DNA from: Streptomyces rimosus subsp. rimosus
Lineage (GTDB): Bacteria; Actinomycetota; Actinomycetes; Streptomycetales; Streptomycetaceae
Direction of reading: 5' to 3'
DNA length: 64,000 nucleotides
Assembly: GCF_000720725.1 (NCBI RefSeq)
Contig: NZ_JOCQ01000019.1
Location: forward strand, 41,849 to 105,848
A model generated the notes under the pieces. The model made no database searches and was not told where the DNA came from. It saw only the letters and a program-made list of their open reading frames with translations. The translations under genes were made by a program, and so were the position numbers. Position 1 is the stretch's first letter. Every line of letters begins with the position of its first letter. Positions 8,339-16,363 of the stretch are shown here, piece after piece.

Positions 8339-9538
8339 TCAGGCGGAGCTCCCGGACGGCCCCAGCGCCGCGTACACCGCCTCGACCAGCGACAGGTTGC
8401 GGGTGTCGTCGCCCGTCGTGCCGCCTCCGAACTTGTTCATCACATACGCGTACGCCAGCCGGTTCTCCGGGTCGGCGAAGGCGAGCGAGCCGCCCGCGCC
8501 GCCGTGGCCGAAGGCCGCCCGGTTCGGACCGTAGAAGCCGGCCGTGTTGAGCATGTAGCCGCCGGCCCAGGCGAACGGCAGGGCGGAATCCGGCACGAAC
8601 GCGCTGAGCACCAGGTCGGGTTCGTCGGGCCGGCTCTGCCGCTCCCGCAGCGCGGCGAGGGTGCCGGGGCCGACCAGTTCGCCGTCGGTCAGCGCACGGT
8701 AGACCGCCGCCAGACCGCGCGCGGTCGCGTTCCCGTTGGAGGCGGGGATCTCGGCCGAGCGGCACGCGGCGCTGTTCACGTCGCCCGCGGGCAGGTGGCG
8801 CATGGCGAGCGCCAGCGGGGCGAACGGGTGGACGTCCAGGGACCGGATGGTCCCGTCCGGCACCCCGGGGAACGAGCTGTTGAGGGTGCCGTCGCCGCCC
8901 AGGCCGATCATCCGGGCGCAGCGGTGGTGCTCGGCGGCCGGGGTGCCGATGTACAGGTCGGCGCCGAGCGGTCCGGTGATCTCCGTACGCAGGAACGTGC
9001 CGAGCGAGAGCCCGGTGATCCGCCGCACCACCTCACCGACCAGAAAACCGAAGCTGACGGCGTGATAGCCCTGCGCCGTGCCCGGCTCCCACCACGGCTC
9101 GGTGGCGGCCAGCACCGCGCACGTCTTCTCCCAGTCGTAGACGTCCTCGGGTGTCAGGCGCTCCCGCGGCCCGATGAGGCCCGCGCGGTGCGAGAGCAGC
9201 CAGCGCACCGGTATGTCACCCTTTCCGGCCTGCGCGAACTCCGGCCAGTAGCGGGAGACCGGCGCGTCCAGGTCCAACTCGCCGCGGTCGGCGAGCAGAT
9301 GGGCGCAGAGCGCGGTCATGCCCTTGCTCGTCGAGTAGACGTTGACCAGGGTGTCGCGCTCCCAGGCGCGGGTACGGTCCGCGTCGGCGTGTCCGCCCCA
9401 CAGATCGACGACGAACTCACCGTCCCGGACCACCGCGAGCGCCGCGCCCACCTCGCCGCGTTCGGCGAAGTTGCGCGCGAACTCGTCCCGTACGGTTGCG
9501 AACTCGGGGGCGCAGGTGCCTTGAACGGCTGTGGTCAC
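8339..9538 (-). CDS. Serine hydrolase, class C beta-lactamase-like fold
   Basis: 399 residues. VYSTSKGMTAL gives the SxxK motif (Ser69, Lys72), and QGYHAVSFG (Tyr158) occupies the place of the YxN element. HGGAGGSLAFADPENRLAYAY near the C-terminus holds the H/KxG-type third motif (HGG). No signal peptide is present, so it is probably a cytoplasmic esterase or D-aminopeptidase-like enzyme, not a resistance enzyme; this family often carries EstB-type carboxylesterases. Start is a GTG with GAGGAG 9 bases before it. A paralogue lies at 16364. Divergent from the GAF-ANTAR pair. Confidence 0.88.
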   Translation of the reverse strand: MTTAVQGTCAPEFATVRDEFARNFAERGEVGAALAVVRDGEFVVDLWGGHADADRTRAWERDTLVNVYSTSKGMTALCAHLLADRGELDLDAPVSRYWPEFAQAGKGDIPVRWLLSHRAGLIGPRERLTPEDVYDWEKTCAVLAATEPWWEPGTAQGYHAVSFGFLVGEVVRRITGLSLGTFLRTEITGPLGADLYIGTPAAEHHRCARMIGLGGDGTLNSSFPGVPDGTIRSLDVHPFAPLALAMRHLPAGDVNSAACRSAEIPASNGNATARGLAAVYRALTDGELVGPGTLAALRERQSRPDEPDLVLSAFVPDSALPFAWAGGYMLNTAGFYGPNRAAFGHGGAGGSLAFADPENRLAYAYVMNKFGGGTTGDDTRNLSLVEAVYAALGPSGSSA

Positions 9539-9839
9539 GGTCGCCGGCTCCTCACGGGGAAAGACGGTTGCCCTGGCAAGCTAACTGCGGCTCGCCGCTC
9601 CGTCCAGGGCGGGTCGGGGCGGGAGCGCAGCGGTGCCGGAACCGGTGTCATATCCCCGGACCGGTGACGCTGTCCGCTGGTGTGCGGGCGCCGCCGCGAT
9701 TGCGGAAAGGTGCCTGTTGAAGCCGTCAAGTCGGGGCCCCGGTAACCCCGTTGGCGAGTAATCTGCCCGGTGTGGAACGCGGCCGTCCCGGGGGGCGGGA
9801 CGGGCCCGTCCGCGCGGAACCCCCATGGTGAGGCACCAG
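9539..9839. other. Divergent promoter region
   Basis: About 300 bp between the serine hydrolase and the first GAF-ANTAR gene. No coding potential in either direction beyond frame shadows. A CGGGGCCCCG palindrome and a TAATCT hexamer near 9760 could belong to the ANTAR promoter, but no clear -35 partner was found. Confidence 0.4.
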
Positions 9840-10511
9840 ATGTCTGTGCAGGAATTGCTCGCGGGTCTGGAGCGGGCTGCCGGCGCGCGGGAGCGCCGCG
9901 TGTGGGCAGTTCGGTGCGCGCATGCGCTGGGGCTGGAGGGGATCGCGGTCTCCCTGCGGCGGGGCGCCGAGCTGGTCTGGTTCAGCGACGACATCAGCGC
10001 GCGGCTGGAGGACGCCCAGTTCACCCTCGGCGAGGGGCCGGGGCTGACGGCGGACTTCGACGAGGTGACCTGCCACGTGGCGGATCTGGCCGGGGGCGCC
10101 GGCGGCCGGTGGCCGCAGTTCGCCGACGAAGCCGGATCCCTGGGCGTGCGCGCCGTGTTCGTGTGGCCCGTCCGTTCCGGGGGCGCACAGCTCGGCACCC
10201 TGACCGGGTACCGCCGGACGCCGGGGCCGCTGACCGGCCAACAGGTCGCGGACGGGCTGCTGGTGGCCGACGCGCTGGCAGGCCGGGTGCTGGCCTGGCG
10301 GCCGGACACCGACGAAGCCGGCAACGGGCCGGGAACCGCGGGCGCGGTCGACCTGCACCGGACCGAGGTGCACCAGGCCACCGGCGTGCTCAGCTGCCAG
10401 CTCGGCGTCCCGCTGGAGGAGGCGCTGCTACGGCTGCGGGCCCGGGCCTTCGCCTCCGGCCAGCCCCTGCACGACACCGCCCGCGCGATCCTGCGGGCTC
10501 TCCCTCCGTAA
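9840..10511 (+). CDS. GAF-ANTAR domain protein
   Basis: 223 residues. The first ~150 form a GAF sensor domain (FSDDISARLEDAQFTLGEGPG is the signature of this actinobacterial subgroup). The last ~55 (VHQATGVLSCQLGVPLEEALLRLRARAF) form an ANTAR domain, a three-helix RNA-binding module that stabilises antiterminator hairpins in nascent mRNA. No phosphorylation domain is present, so a ligand or redox cue through GAF is the expected input. ATG 9840 is preferred over ATG 9825 because GTGAGG lies at the right distance. The next gene encodes a second protein of the same architecture 59 bp downstream, presumably in one transcript. Confidence 0.85.
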   Translation: MSVQELLAGLERAAGARERRVWAVRCAHALGLEGIAVSLRRGAELVWFSDDISARLEDAQFTLGEGPGLTADFDEVTCHVADLAGGAGGRWPQFADEAGSLGVRAVFVWPVRSGGAQLGTLTGYRRTPGPLTGQQVADGLLVADALAGRVLAWRPDTDEAGNGPGTAGAVDLHRTEVHQATGVLSCQLGVPLEEALLRLRARAFASGQPLHDTARAILRALPP

Positions 10512-10570
10512 CCCGCCGCCCCGGCGGCCGCGCCACCGCGGTCCGCGTCACGCACCCAGGAGCCAAGGAC

Positions 10571-11323
10571 ATGAGCAGGGAAGAGAAGATCAGCCGGACC
10601 TTCGTGGAACTCGCCGACACCCTCGTCGCCGACTTCGACGTCATCGACTTCCTGCAGCAGCTGACCATCCGCTGCTGCGACATCTTCGCCGTCACCGATG
10701 CCGCGGTCGTACTGGCCTACCCGGGACCGCAGCTGTACAGTCCGGCGCCCTGCGACCCCAGCCCCGCCCTCTCCGAGGTCCTGGACCTCGCCGTGCGCGC
10801 CGGCCCTGCCCACGACGCCTACCGCTGCGCCACGGCCATCGCGCCCGGCCACCTCGCCACCGCGCCCGCCGCCTGGCACGACTTCGCCGTACCGGCCAGG
10901 GCTGCCGGCTACACCTACGCCAGCGCCGTCCCTCTGCGGTTACGTCAGGAGACCCTCGGCAGTCTGCTGCTCCTGCGCACCACGGACAGCCCCCTGCCCC
11001 CCGACGATCTGGCCGTGGCCCAGGCATTCGCCGACGCGGCCACCATCGGCCTCCTCCACGCCCGCACCCTCCAGAACGCGCACACGGTCAACGAACAGCT
11101 CCACACAGCCCTGCACAGCCGCATCCTCATCGAACAGGCCAAAGGATTCCTTGCCGCCCGCCGCCGCATCTCCCTGACCACCGCCTTCGAAACCATGCGC
11201 CGCCACGCCCGCCACCACCACCTGCTGCTCACCGCCGTAGCACGTGGTGTCGTGGCCACCGGCGCGCTTCCCGTACCGTCGTCCGCTCCCCGGTACCGGG
11301 TCGGCGACACCACACCGGAGTAG
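10571..11323 (+). CDS. GAF-ANTAR domain protein containing a TTA codon
   Basis: 250 residues with a GAF domain at about 15-165 and an ANTAR domain at about 175-235 (LHSRILIEQAKGFLAARRRI, AFETMRRHAR). The ANTAR helix motif is closer to consensus here than in the upstream paralogue. Codon 124 (10940-10942) is TTA, which in streptomycetes needs the developmentally controlled bldA tRNA, so full-length protein is expected mainly at late growth. AGGAG lies 8 bases before the ATG. The C-terminal 20 residues are proline- and serine-rich and without structure. It converges with the DHA2 exporter gene 52 bp away. Confidence 0.87.
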   Translation: MSREEKISRTFVELADTLVADFDVIDFLQQLTIRCCDIFAVTDAAVVLAYPGPQLYSPAPCDPSPALSEVLDLAVRAGPAHDAYRCATAIAPGHLATAPAAWHDFAVPARAAGYTYASAVPLRLRQETLGSLLLLRTTDSPLPPDDLAVAQAFADAATIGLLHARTLQNAHTVNEQLHTALHSRILIEQAKGFLAARRRISLTTAFETMRRHARHHHLLLTAVARGVVATGALPVPSSAPRYRVGDTTPE

Positions 11324-11375
11324 GTCCGTGCGCCGTGCAGGGCGCCCCGGCCGGTACGTACGGGGGGCCCGGCCC

Positions 11376-13421
11376 TCACACCGCCGTCCGCTCCCGGTGT
11401 GAGGAGTCCTCGTCCAGCAGCCGGGCCGCCATGTTGTCCAGTGCGCGGGCCAGGCGGGCGCGGTCCTCGGGGTCCTCGGCGGTCCAGCCCTCCAGGCGGT
11501 CGTCCAGCCAGCCGCGCCAGGCGACGATCAGCCGGTCGATCTCGGTGCGGCCCGCCTCGGTCGGCTCCAGGCGGCCGTTGTCCCCGTAGCGTGCGTAGCC
11601 GGACTTCACCACCCGGGTGAAGATCGGCTCCAGGACCTCGTCGGGCATCCGGTGCGCCTGGGCGACGGCCGTCAGGGACGTCTCGCCGTGGATGCGCGTA
11701 CGCCAGTGGATCTGGCCCAGCGCCCATGCCTGGCCGGGTGTGAGCGGGCTGCCGGACGCGGCCAGCACCTCCAGGCTCACCGGGCCCTCCGCCTTGCGCA
11801 TCACCCGGGCCACCGCGCGCTCCAGCTGCTGGTCGGAGTCGGTGGAGTCGGGCGCCGCGAAGCCCTCGCCCAGGTCGCCGGCCGCGGCCCGCGCGCTGTC
11901 CCGCAGCGGTACTTCTTTGAGGAACCACGCCACCAGGAACCCGGCCAGCGCGACCGGCACCACCCACTGGAAGACGTGGTTGACGGTGTCCGCGTACGCG
12001 TCGATCACCGGTCTGGCCTGCGCGTTGGGCAGGCGGTGCAGGGCCTGGGGGCTCGCGGCGGCTTCCGGTGGCACGCCCGGGGACCTGGCCAGGGCCGCCT
12101 TCAGGTTGGGTTCGAGGCGGTTGCTGTAGAGCGTGCCGAAGACGGCGGTGCCGAAGGAGGAGCCGAGGGTACGGAAGAAGGTCACGCCGGAGGTCGCCGA
12201 GCCCAGCTCGTGGTAGTTGACCGTGTTCTGCACGGCGATCGTCAGGACCTGCATGGCCAGGCCGATGCCCAGGCCGAGCACGAACATGTACAGCGACTCC
12301 AGCCATACACCGGTGTCCGCGCCCATGGTGGACATCAGGTACAGGCCGAGGCACATCACTGCCGTACCGATGATGGGGAAGACGCGGTAGCGGCCGGTGC
12401 GGCTGACGACGACGCCGGAGAGCATCGAGGTGCCCAGCAGCCCGGCGACCATCGGCAGCGTCCGCACGCCCGACATGGTTGCCGACACCCCGTCCACGAA
12501 CTGGAGGTACGTCGGCAGGTACGTCATCGCGCCGAGCATCGCGAAGCCGACGATGAAGCTGAGTACCGAGCAGACGGTGAAGACGGGGTTGCGGAACAGG
12601 TGCATGGGGAGCATCGGTTCCTTGGCCCGCAGCTCCACGACGACGAAGGCGGCCAGCAATACCGCCGAGCCGGCGAACAGCCCGATGATGACCGCCGAGC
12701 CCCAGGCGTACTCGTTGCCGCCCCACTCCAGGCCGAGGACCAGCCCGGAGGCGCCCAGCGCGACCAGCACGATGCCGAGGTAGTCGATGAGCGGGCGTAC
12801 GGCGGACCGGACGGCCGGGATCGTGCGGGCCGCCATGACGACCATGACGATCGCGATGGGGATGTTGACGTAGAAGCACCAGCGCCAGGACGCGTGGTCG
12901 GTGAACAGGCCGCCCAGGGTGGGCCCGACGACGGTCGTCACGCCGAAGACGGCGCCCAGCGCGCCCTGGTACTTGCCGCGTTCGCGCAGCGGGATGACGT
13001 CGGCGATCAGCGCCATCGCGGTGACCATCAGGCCACCGCCGCCGACGCCCTGCACGGCGCGGGCGACGACCAGCATCAGCATCGACGTGGAGGCGCCGGC
13101 CAGGATGGAGCCGCCGACGAAGACCACCGCGCTCACCTGAAAGATGATCTTCCGGCCGAAGAGGTCGCCGAACTTGCCGACCAGCACCGTCGAGACGGTC
13201 TCCGCCAGCAGGTACGCCGTCACCACCCACGCCATGTGCCCGCCGCCGCCCAGATCGGCCACGATCGTGGGCAGCGCGGTCGACACGATCGTCTGGTCGA
13301 GCGCGGCCAGCAGCATGCCGAGCACGATCGTGGTGAAGACGAGGTTGGTACGGCGGCGGCTGAGCGCGGGCGGAGCGCTGCGCGCTTCGGGGGCGGGGGC
13401 GTGCGCGGCGGCCGTGGTCAT
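11376..13421 (-). CDS. DHA2-family drug exporter with C-terminal winged-helix domain
   Basis: 681 residues. Residues ~25-525 form a 14-helix major facilitator exporter: LDQTIVSTALPTIV is the DHA2 motif D1, GKFGDLFGRK is motif A, and GPTLGGLFTDHASWRWCFYV is motif C plus its WRW extension. Residues 533-681 are soluble and not part of the transporter fold. They look like a MarR-type winged helix (LTAVAQAHRMPDEVLEPIFTRVVKSGYARY, then LEPTEAGRTEIDRLI), a fusion found in some actinobacterial DHA2 pumps. The ribosome site is weak. No dedicated regulator adjoins it. Substrate unknown; toxic organic compounds or antibiotics are typical for the family. Confidence 0.9.
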   Translation of the reverse strand: MTTAAAHAPAPEARSAPPALSRRRTNLVFTTIVLGMLLAALDQTIVSTALPTIVADLGGGGHMAWVVTAYLLAETVSTVLVGKFGDLFGRKIIFQVSAVVFVGGSILAGASTSMLMLVVARAVQGVGGGGLMVTAMALIADVIPLRERGKYQGALGAVFGVTTVVGPTLGGLFTDHASWRWCFYVNIPIAIVMVVMAARTIPAVRSAVRPLIDYLGIVLVALGASGLVLGLEWGGNEYAWGSAVIIGLFAGSAVLLAAFVVVELRAKEPMLPMHLFRNPVFTVCSVLSFIVGFAMLGAMTYLPTYLQFVDGVSATMSGVRTLPMVAGLLGTSMLSGVVVSRTGRYRVFPIIGTAVMCLGLYLMSTMGADTGVWLESLYMFVLGLGIGLAMQVLTIAVQNTVNYHELGSATSGVTFFRTLGSSFGTAVFGTLYSNRLEPNLKAALARSPGVPPEAAASPQALHRLPNAQARPVIDAYADTVNHVFQWVVPVALAGFLVAWFLKEVPLRDSARAAAGDLGEGFAAPDSTDSDQQLERAVARVMRKAEGPVSLEVLAASGSPLTPGQAWALGQIHWRTRIHGETSLTAVAQAHRMPDEVLEPIFTRVVKSGYARYGDNGRLEPTEAGRTEIDRLIVAWRGWLDDRLEGWTAEDPEDRARLARALDNMAARLLDEDSSHRERTAV

Positions 13422-13511
13422 GCGTCCAAGCCTTTGCGCCAATGGCCCGCTTCGCCACCTTTTGCTGCCGCGGGGGTGACGCACCGTTGCGGTTTCGCGG
13501 CCCGTGGGCTC

Positions 13512-13528
13512 TTGCGACCCGTTTGCAG
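13512..13528 (+). promoter_or_regulatory. Candidate Nur (nickel uptake regulator) box
   Basis: TTGCGA-CCCGT-TTGCAG lies 43 bp before the first gene of the ECF transporter. It fits the Streptomyces Nur consensus tTGCaa-N5-ttGCAA at 10 of 12 defined positions. Nur represses nickel importers when nickel is plentiful, so the site both suggests regulation and points to nickel as the metal carried. Confidence 0.6.
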
Positions 13529-13571
13529 TACGTCCACGATGAGAGGACTGCGCGGCTGAGCGGAGACCCTG

Positions 13572-14735
13572 ATGCACGTACCCGACGGATTCATCGACGC
13601 CCCCGTTTCGGCCGCCGCCGGTGTCCTCGCCGCTGCCGCCGTCGCGGTCAGCCTGCGCGGCGCCCGCCGCGAACTGGGCGGCCACCGGCCGGACGGGCCG
13701 GACCTCGCACCCGGCGCCGAGCGCACCGCGCCGCTCGCCGGGCTGGTCGCCGCCTTCATCTTCGCCGTGCAGATGCTCAACTTCCCCGTCGCCGCCGGGA
13801 CCAGCGGACACCTGCTCGGCGGCGCGCTGGCCGCGATCCTCGTCGGCCCGTACACAGGAGTGCTCTGCGTCTCCGTCGTGCTGCTCATGCAGGGCGTGCT
13901 CTTCGCGGACGGCGGGCTGACCGCGCTGGGCGTGAACATCACCGACATGGCGGTGGTGACCGTCCTCGTCGCGTACGGGATCTTCCGCGGCCTGGTCAAG
14001 GTGCTGCCGCGCGGGCGCCGCGCGGTCACGGCCGCGGCCTTCGTGGCCGCGGCCGTCTCCGTACCGGCCGCCGCCGTCGCCTTCACCGGCATGTACGCGC
14101 TGGGCGGCACCACCGACGTACCGATCGGCACCGTCTTCGCGGCCATGACCGGCGTGCACGTCCTCATCGGCCTCGGCGAGGCTGCCATCACCGCGCTGAC
14201 CGTCGGCGCGGTCCTCGCCGTGCGCCCCGACCTCGTGTACGGGGCGCGCGGGCTGGCCAAGCCGCTCGAACTGCGGACTTCCCCCTTGGCCGGGCCCGCG
14301 GCAGGGCGGGAGCCTTCCGGAGAGCCGGCGGACACGCCCGACGCCCCGCGGCCCGTCGCCGCCCGGCGCTCCACCCGCCGCGTCTGGCTGGCCGGGGTCG
14401 CCGCCGCGCTCGTCTGCGCGGGCGGCGTCAGCTACTACGCCTCCACCAGCCCGGACGGCCTGGAGAAGGTCGCCCAGGACGAAGGCATGGACGCCAAGGC
14501 AGAGGACCACGCGGCGAAGGACTCGCCGCTGGCCGACTACAGCGTCAAGGACATCGCGAACCCGCGGATCTCGGGCGGGCTCGCCGGGGTGATCGGGGTG
14601 GGGGCGACGCTCGCCGTCGGGACCGGGGTCTTCGTCGTCGTACGGCGGCGGCGTGGCGCGGCCCGGGACACCGCCGTGGCGGATGCCGCCACCGGAGACG
14701 CCACGCAGCCGCGGCACACGCCGGAGTCGGCCTGA
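13572..14735 (+). CDS. ECF nickel/cobalt transporter, fused substrate-binding (M) and N-type component
   Basis: 387 residues. It begins MHVPDGFID, the N-terminus of CbiM/NikM proteins in which the amino group and His2 bind the metal. About seven membrane helices follow, including FAVQMLNFPVAAGTSGHLLG and GVNITDMAVV. After a linker of ~60 residues there are a membrane helix, a periplasmic STSPDGLEKVA segment (the PDGLE signature of the N component) and a last helix with a basic tail. NikMN and CbiMN fusions of this kind are known. The next two genes give the Q and O components with a 1-base gap and then an overlap, so the three form one operon. Confidence 0.9.
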   Translation: MHVPDGFIDAPVSAAAGVLAAAAVAVSLRGARRELGGHRPDGPDLAPGAERTAPLAGLVAAFIFAVQMLNFPVAAGTSGHLLGGALAAILVGPYTGVLCVSVVLLMQGVLFADGGLTALGVNITDMAVVTVLVAYGIFRGLVKVLPRGRRAVTAAAFVAAAVSVPAAAVAFTGMYALGGTTDVPIGTVFAAMTGVHVLIGLGEAAITALTVGAVLAVRPDLVYGARGLAKPLELRTSPLAGPAAGREPSGEPADTPDAPRPVAARRSTRRVWLAGVAAALVCAGGVSYYASTSPDGLEKVAQDEGMDAKAEDHAAKDSPLADYSVKDIANPRISGGLAGVIGVGATLAVGTGVFVVVRRRRGAARDTAVADAATGDATQPRHTPESA

Positions 14736-14736
14736 C

Positions 14737-15498
14737 ATGGGTGCCGGGCACGCCCACAAGCTCTACCGGCCCGCGCACTCGCCGGTGCACGCACTGCCGC
14801 CGCACTGCAAGATCGCCGCGGTCCTCTGCTTCGTCCTGGCCGTCGTCGCCACCCCGCGCACCGCCCTGTGGGCCTTCGCCCTGTACGCGCTGCTGCTCGC
14901 CGCGGTGGCAGCGGCGGCGCGAGTGCCCGCCGGGTTCCTGCTGAAGCGGCTGCTCATCGAGGTGCCGTTCGTGGCGTTCGCGGTCCTGATGCCGTTCGTC
15001 GCCACCGGGCCGCGGGTGCATATCCTCGGGCTGTCCCTGAGCGAGTCCGGGCTCTGGGGCGCCTGGAACATCCTCGCCAAGGGCACGCTCGGCGTCGCCG
15101 CCTCCGTCCTGCTGGCCGCCACCACCGAACTGCGCGGTCTGCTGCTCGGCCTGCAACGGCTGCGGATGCCGCCGCTGCTCGTCCAGATCGCCTCGTTCAT
15201 GATCCGGTACGGCGACGTCATCGCCGACGAGCTGCGGCGGATGCGCATCGCCCGCCTCTCCCGCGGCTTCGAGGCGCGCGGCGTACGCCACTGGGGCGTC
15301 CTCGCGAAGTCCGCCGGCGCCCTGTTCATCCGCTCCTACGAGCGCGGCGAACGCGTCCACCTCGCCATGGTCAGCCGCGGCTACACGGGCACCCTGCCCG
15401 TACCGGACGCCGCCCCCGCGACCGGTGGGCAGTGGTCGCGGGCCGCCGCCCTGCCCGCCGCCGCCCTCGCCGTCTGCCTGCTGGGATGGACGCTGTGA
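14737..15498 (+). CDS. ECF transporter transmembrane component (CbiQ/NikQ)
   Basis: 253 residues. HKLYRPAHSPVHALPPHCKI is the conserved N-terminus of CbiQ-type T components, followed by four to five membrane helices. The cytoplasmic coupling helices carry RRMRIARLSRGFEARG and SYERGERVHLAMVSRGYTG, the two A-R-G type motifs that dock the ATPase. The start ATG lies one base after the preceding stop, so translation is coupled. It transmits ATPase motion to the metal-binding M subunit. Confidence 0.92.
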   Translation: MGAGHAHKLYRPAHSPVHALPPHCKIAAVLCFVLAVVATPRTALWAFALYALLLAAVAAAARVPAGFLLKRLLIEVPFVAFAVLMPFVATGPRVHILGLSLSESGLWGAWNILAKGTLGVAASVLLAATTELRGLLLGLQRLRMPPLLVQIASFMIRYGDVIADELRRMRIARLSRGFEARGVRHWGVLAKSAGALFIRSYERGERVHLAMVSRGYTGTLPVPDAAPATGGQWSRAAALPAAALAVCLLGWTL

Positions 15499-16274
15499 CC
15501 ACCGCACCCGTACGTACGGCCCCCGCGCCCTCCCTGAAGATCGCCGGGCTGGCCTACGCCTACCCCGACGGCCACCAGGCCCTCTTCGGTGTCGACCTGA
15601 CCGTGGCGCGCGGCGAGCGGGTCGCGCTGCTCGGCCCGAACGGCGCGGGCAAGACCACGCTCGTCCTGCACCTGAACGGCATCCTCGCGCCCGGTGCCGG
15701 CACGGTCACGGTCGCCGGGCTGCCCGTCGTACGGCGGCACCTCGCCGAGATCCGCCGCCGCGTCGGCATCGTCTTCCAGGACCCCGACGACCAGCTGTTC
15801 ATGCCCACCGTCCGGGAGGACGTGGCGTTCGGGCCCGCCGCGGCCGGGCTGCGCGGCGCGGCCCTCGACGCGCGGGTGACGGAAGCGCTCGGCCGGGTCG
15901 GCATGGCGGAGTTCGCCGACCGCCCGCCGCACCACCTCTCCTTCGGGCAGCGCCGCCGGGTCGCGGTCGCGACGGTGCTCGCGATGCGCCCGGAGATCCT
16001 CGTCCTGGACGAGCCGTCGTCCAACCTCGACCCCGCCTCGCGCCGTGAACTGGCGGACATCCTGCGGGTGTTGGACGTGACGGTGCTGATGGTCACACAC
16101 GACCTGCCGTACGCGCTCGAACTGTGCCCGCGCAGCGTCGTGCTGTCCGAAGGCGTCATCGCCGCCGACGGGCCGACACAGGAACTGCTGAGCGACGCGG
16201 ACCTGATGGCCGCGCACCGACTCGAACTCCCCTTCGGATTCGACCCGCGCTCTGTGACGATCCCCACGTCCTGA
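15495..16274 (+). CDS. ECF transporter ATPase (CbiO/NikO)
   Basis: 259 residues with the full ABC ATPase set: Walker A GPNGAGKTT, Q-loop VFQDPDDQLFMPTV (the DDQLF form typical of ECF ATPases), signature LSFGQRRRVAVA, Walker B ILVLDEPSS and switch histidine MVTHD. The GTG overlaps the stop of the preceding gene by four bases; an in-frame ATG nine bases earlier (15486) is possible. It powers uptake of Ni2+ or Co2+ together with the two membrane components upstream. A single ATPase implies a homodimer. Confidence 0.92.
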   Translation: MTTAPVRTAPAPSLKIAGLAYAYPDGHQALFGVDLTVARGERVALLGPNGAGKTTLVLHLNGILAPGAGTVTVAGLPVVRRHLAEIRRRVGIVFQDPDDQLFMPTVREDVAFGPAAAGLRGAALDARVTEALGRVGMAEFADRPPHHLSFGQRRRVAVATVLAMRPEILVLDEPSSNLDPASRRELADILRVLDVTVLMVTHDLPYALELCPRSVVLSEGVIAADGPTQELLSDADLMAAHRLELPFGFDPRSVTIPTS

Positions 16275-16363
16275 GGGCACCCCTGGACACCGCGTTCGCC
16301 GACGCCCCTGGTCACCAGCACTGATCCGCGCGTTGCACCATTGATAGGTCACAAACGCGACGG

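Noticed and set aside
13422..13571. Possible cobalamin riboswitch before the ECF transporter
   Set aside because: The gap is only 150 bp, shorter than a B12 riboswitch leader, and no B12-box-like sequence was found; a Nur box fits better.
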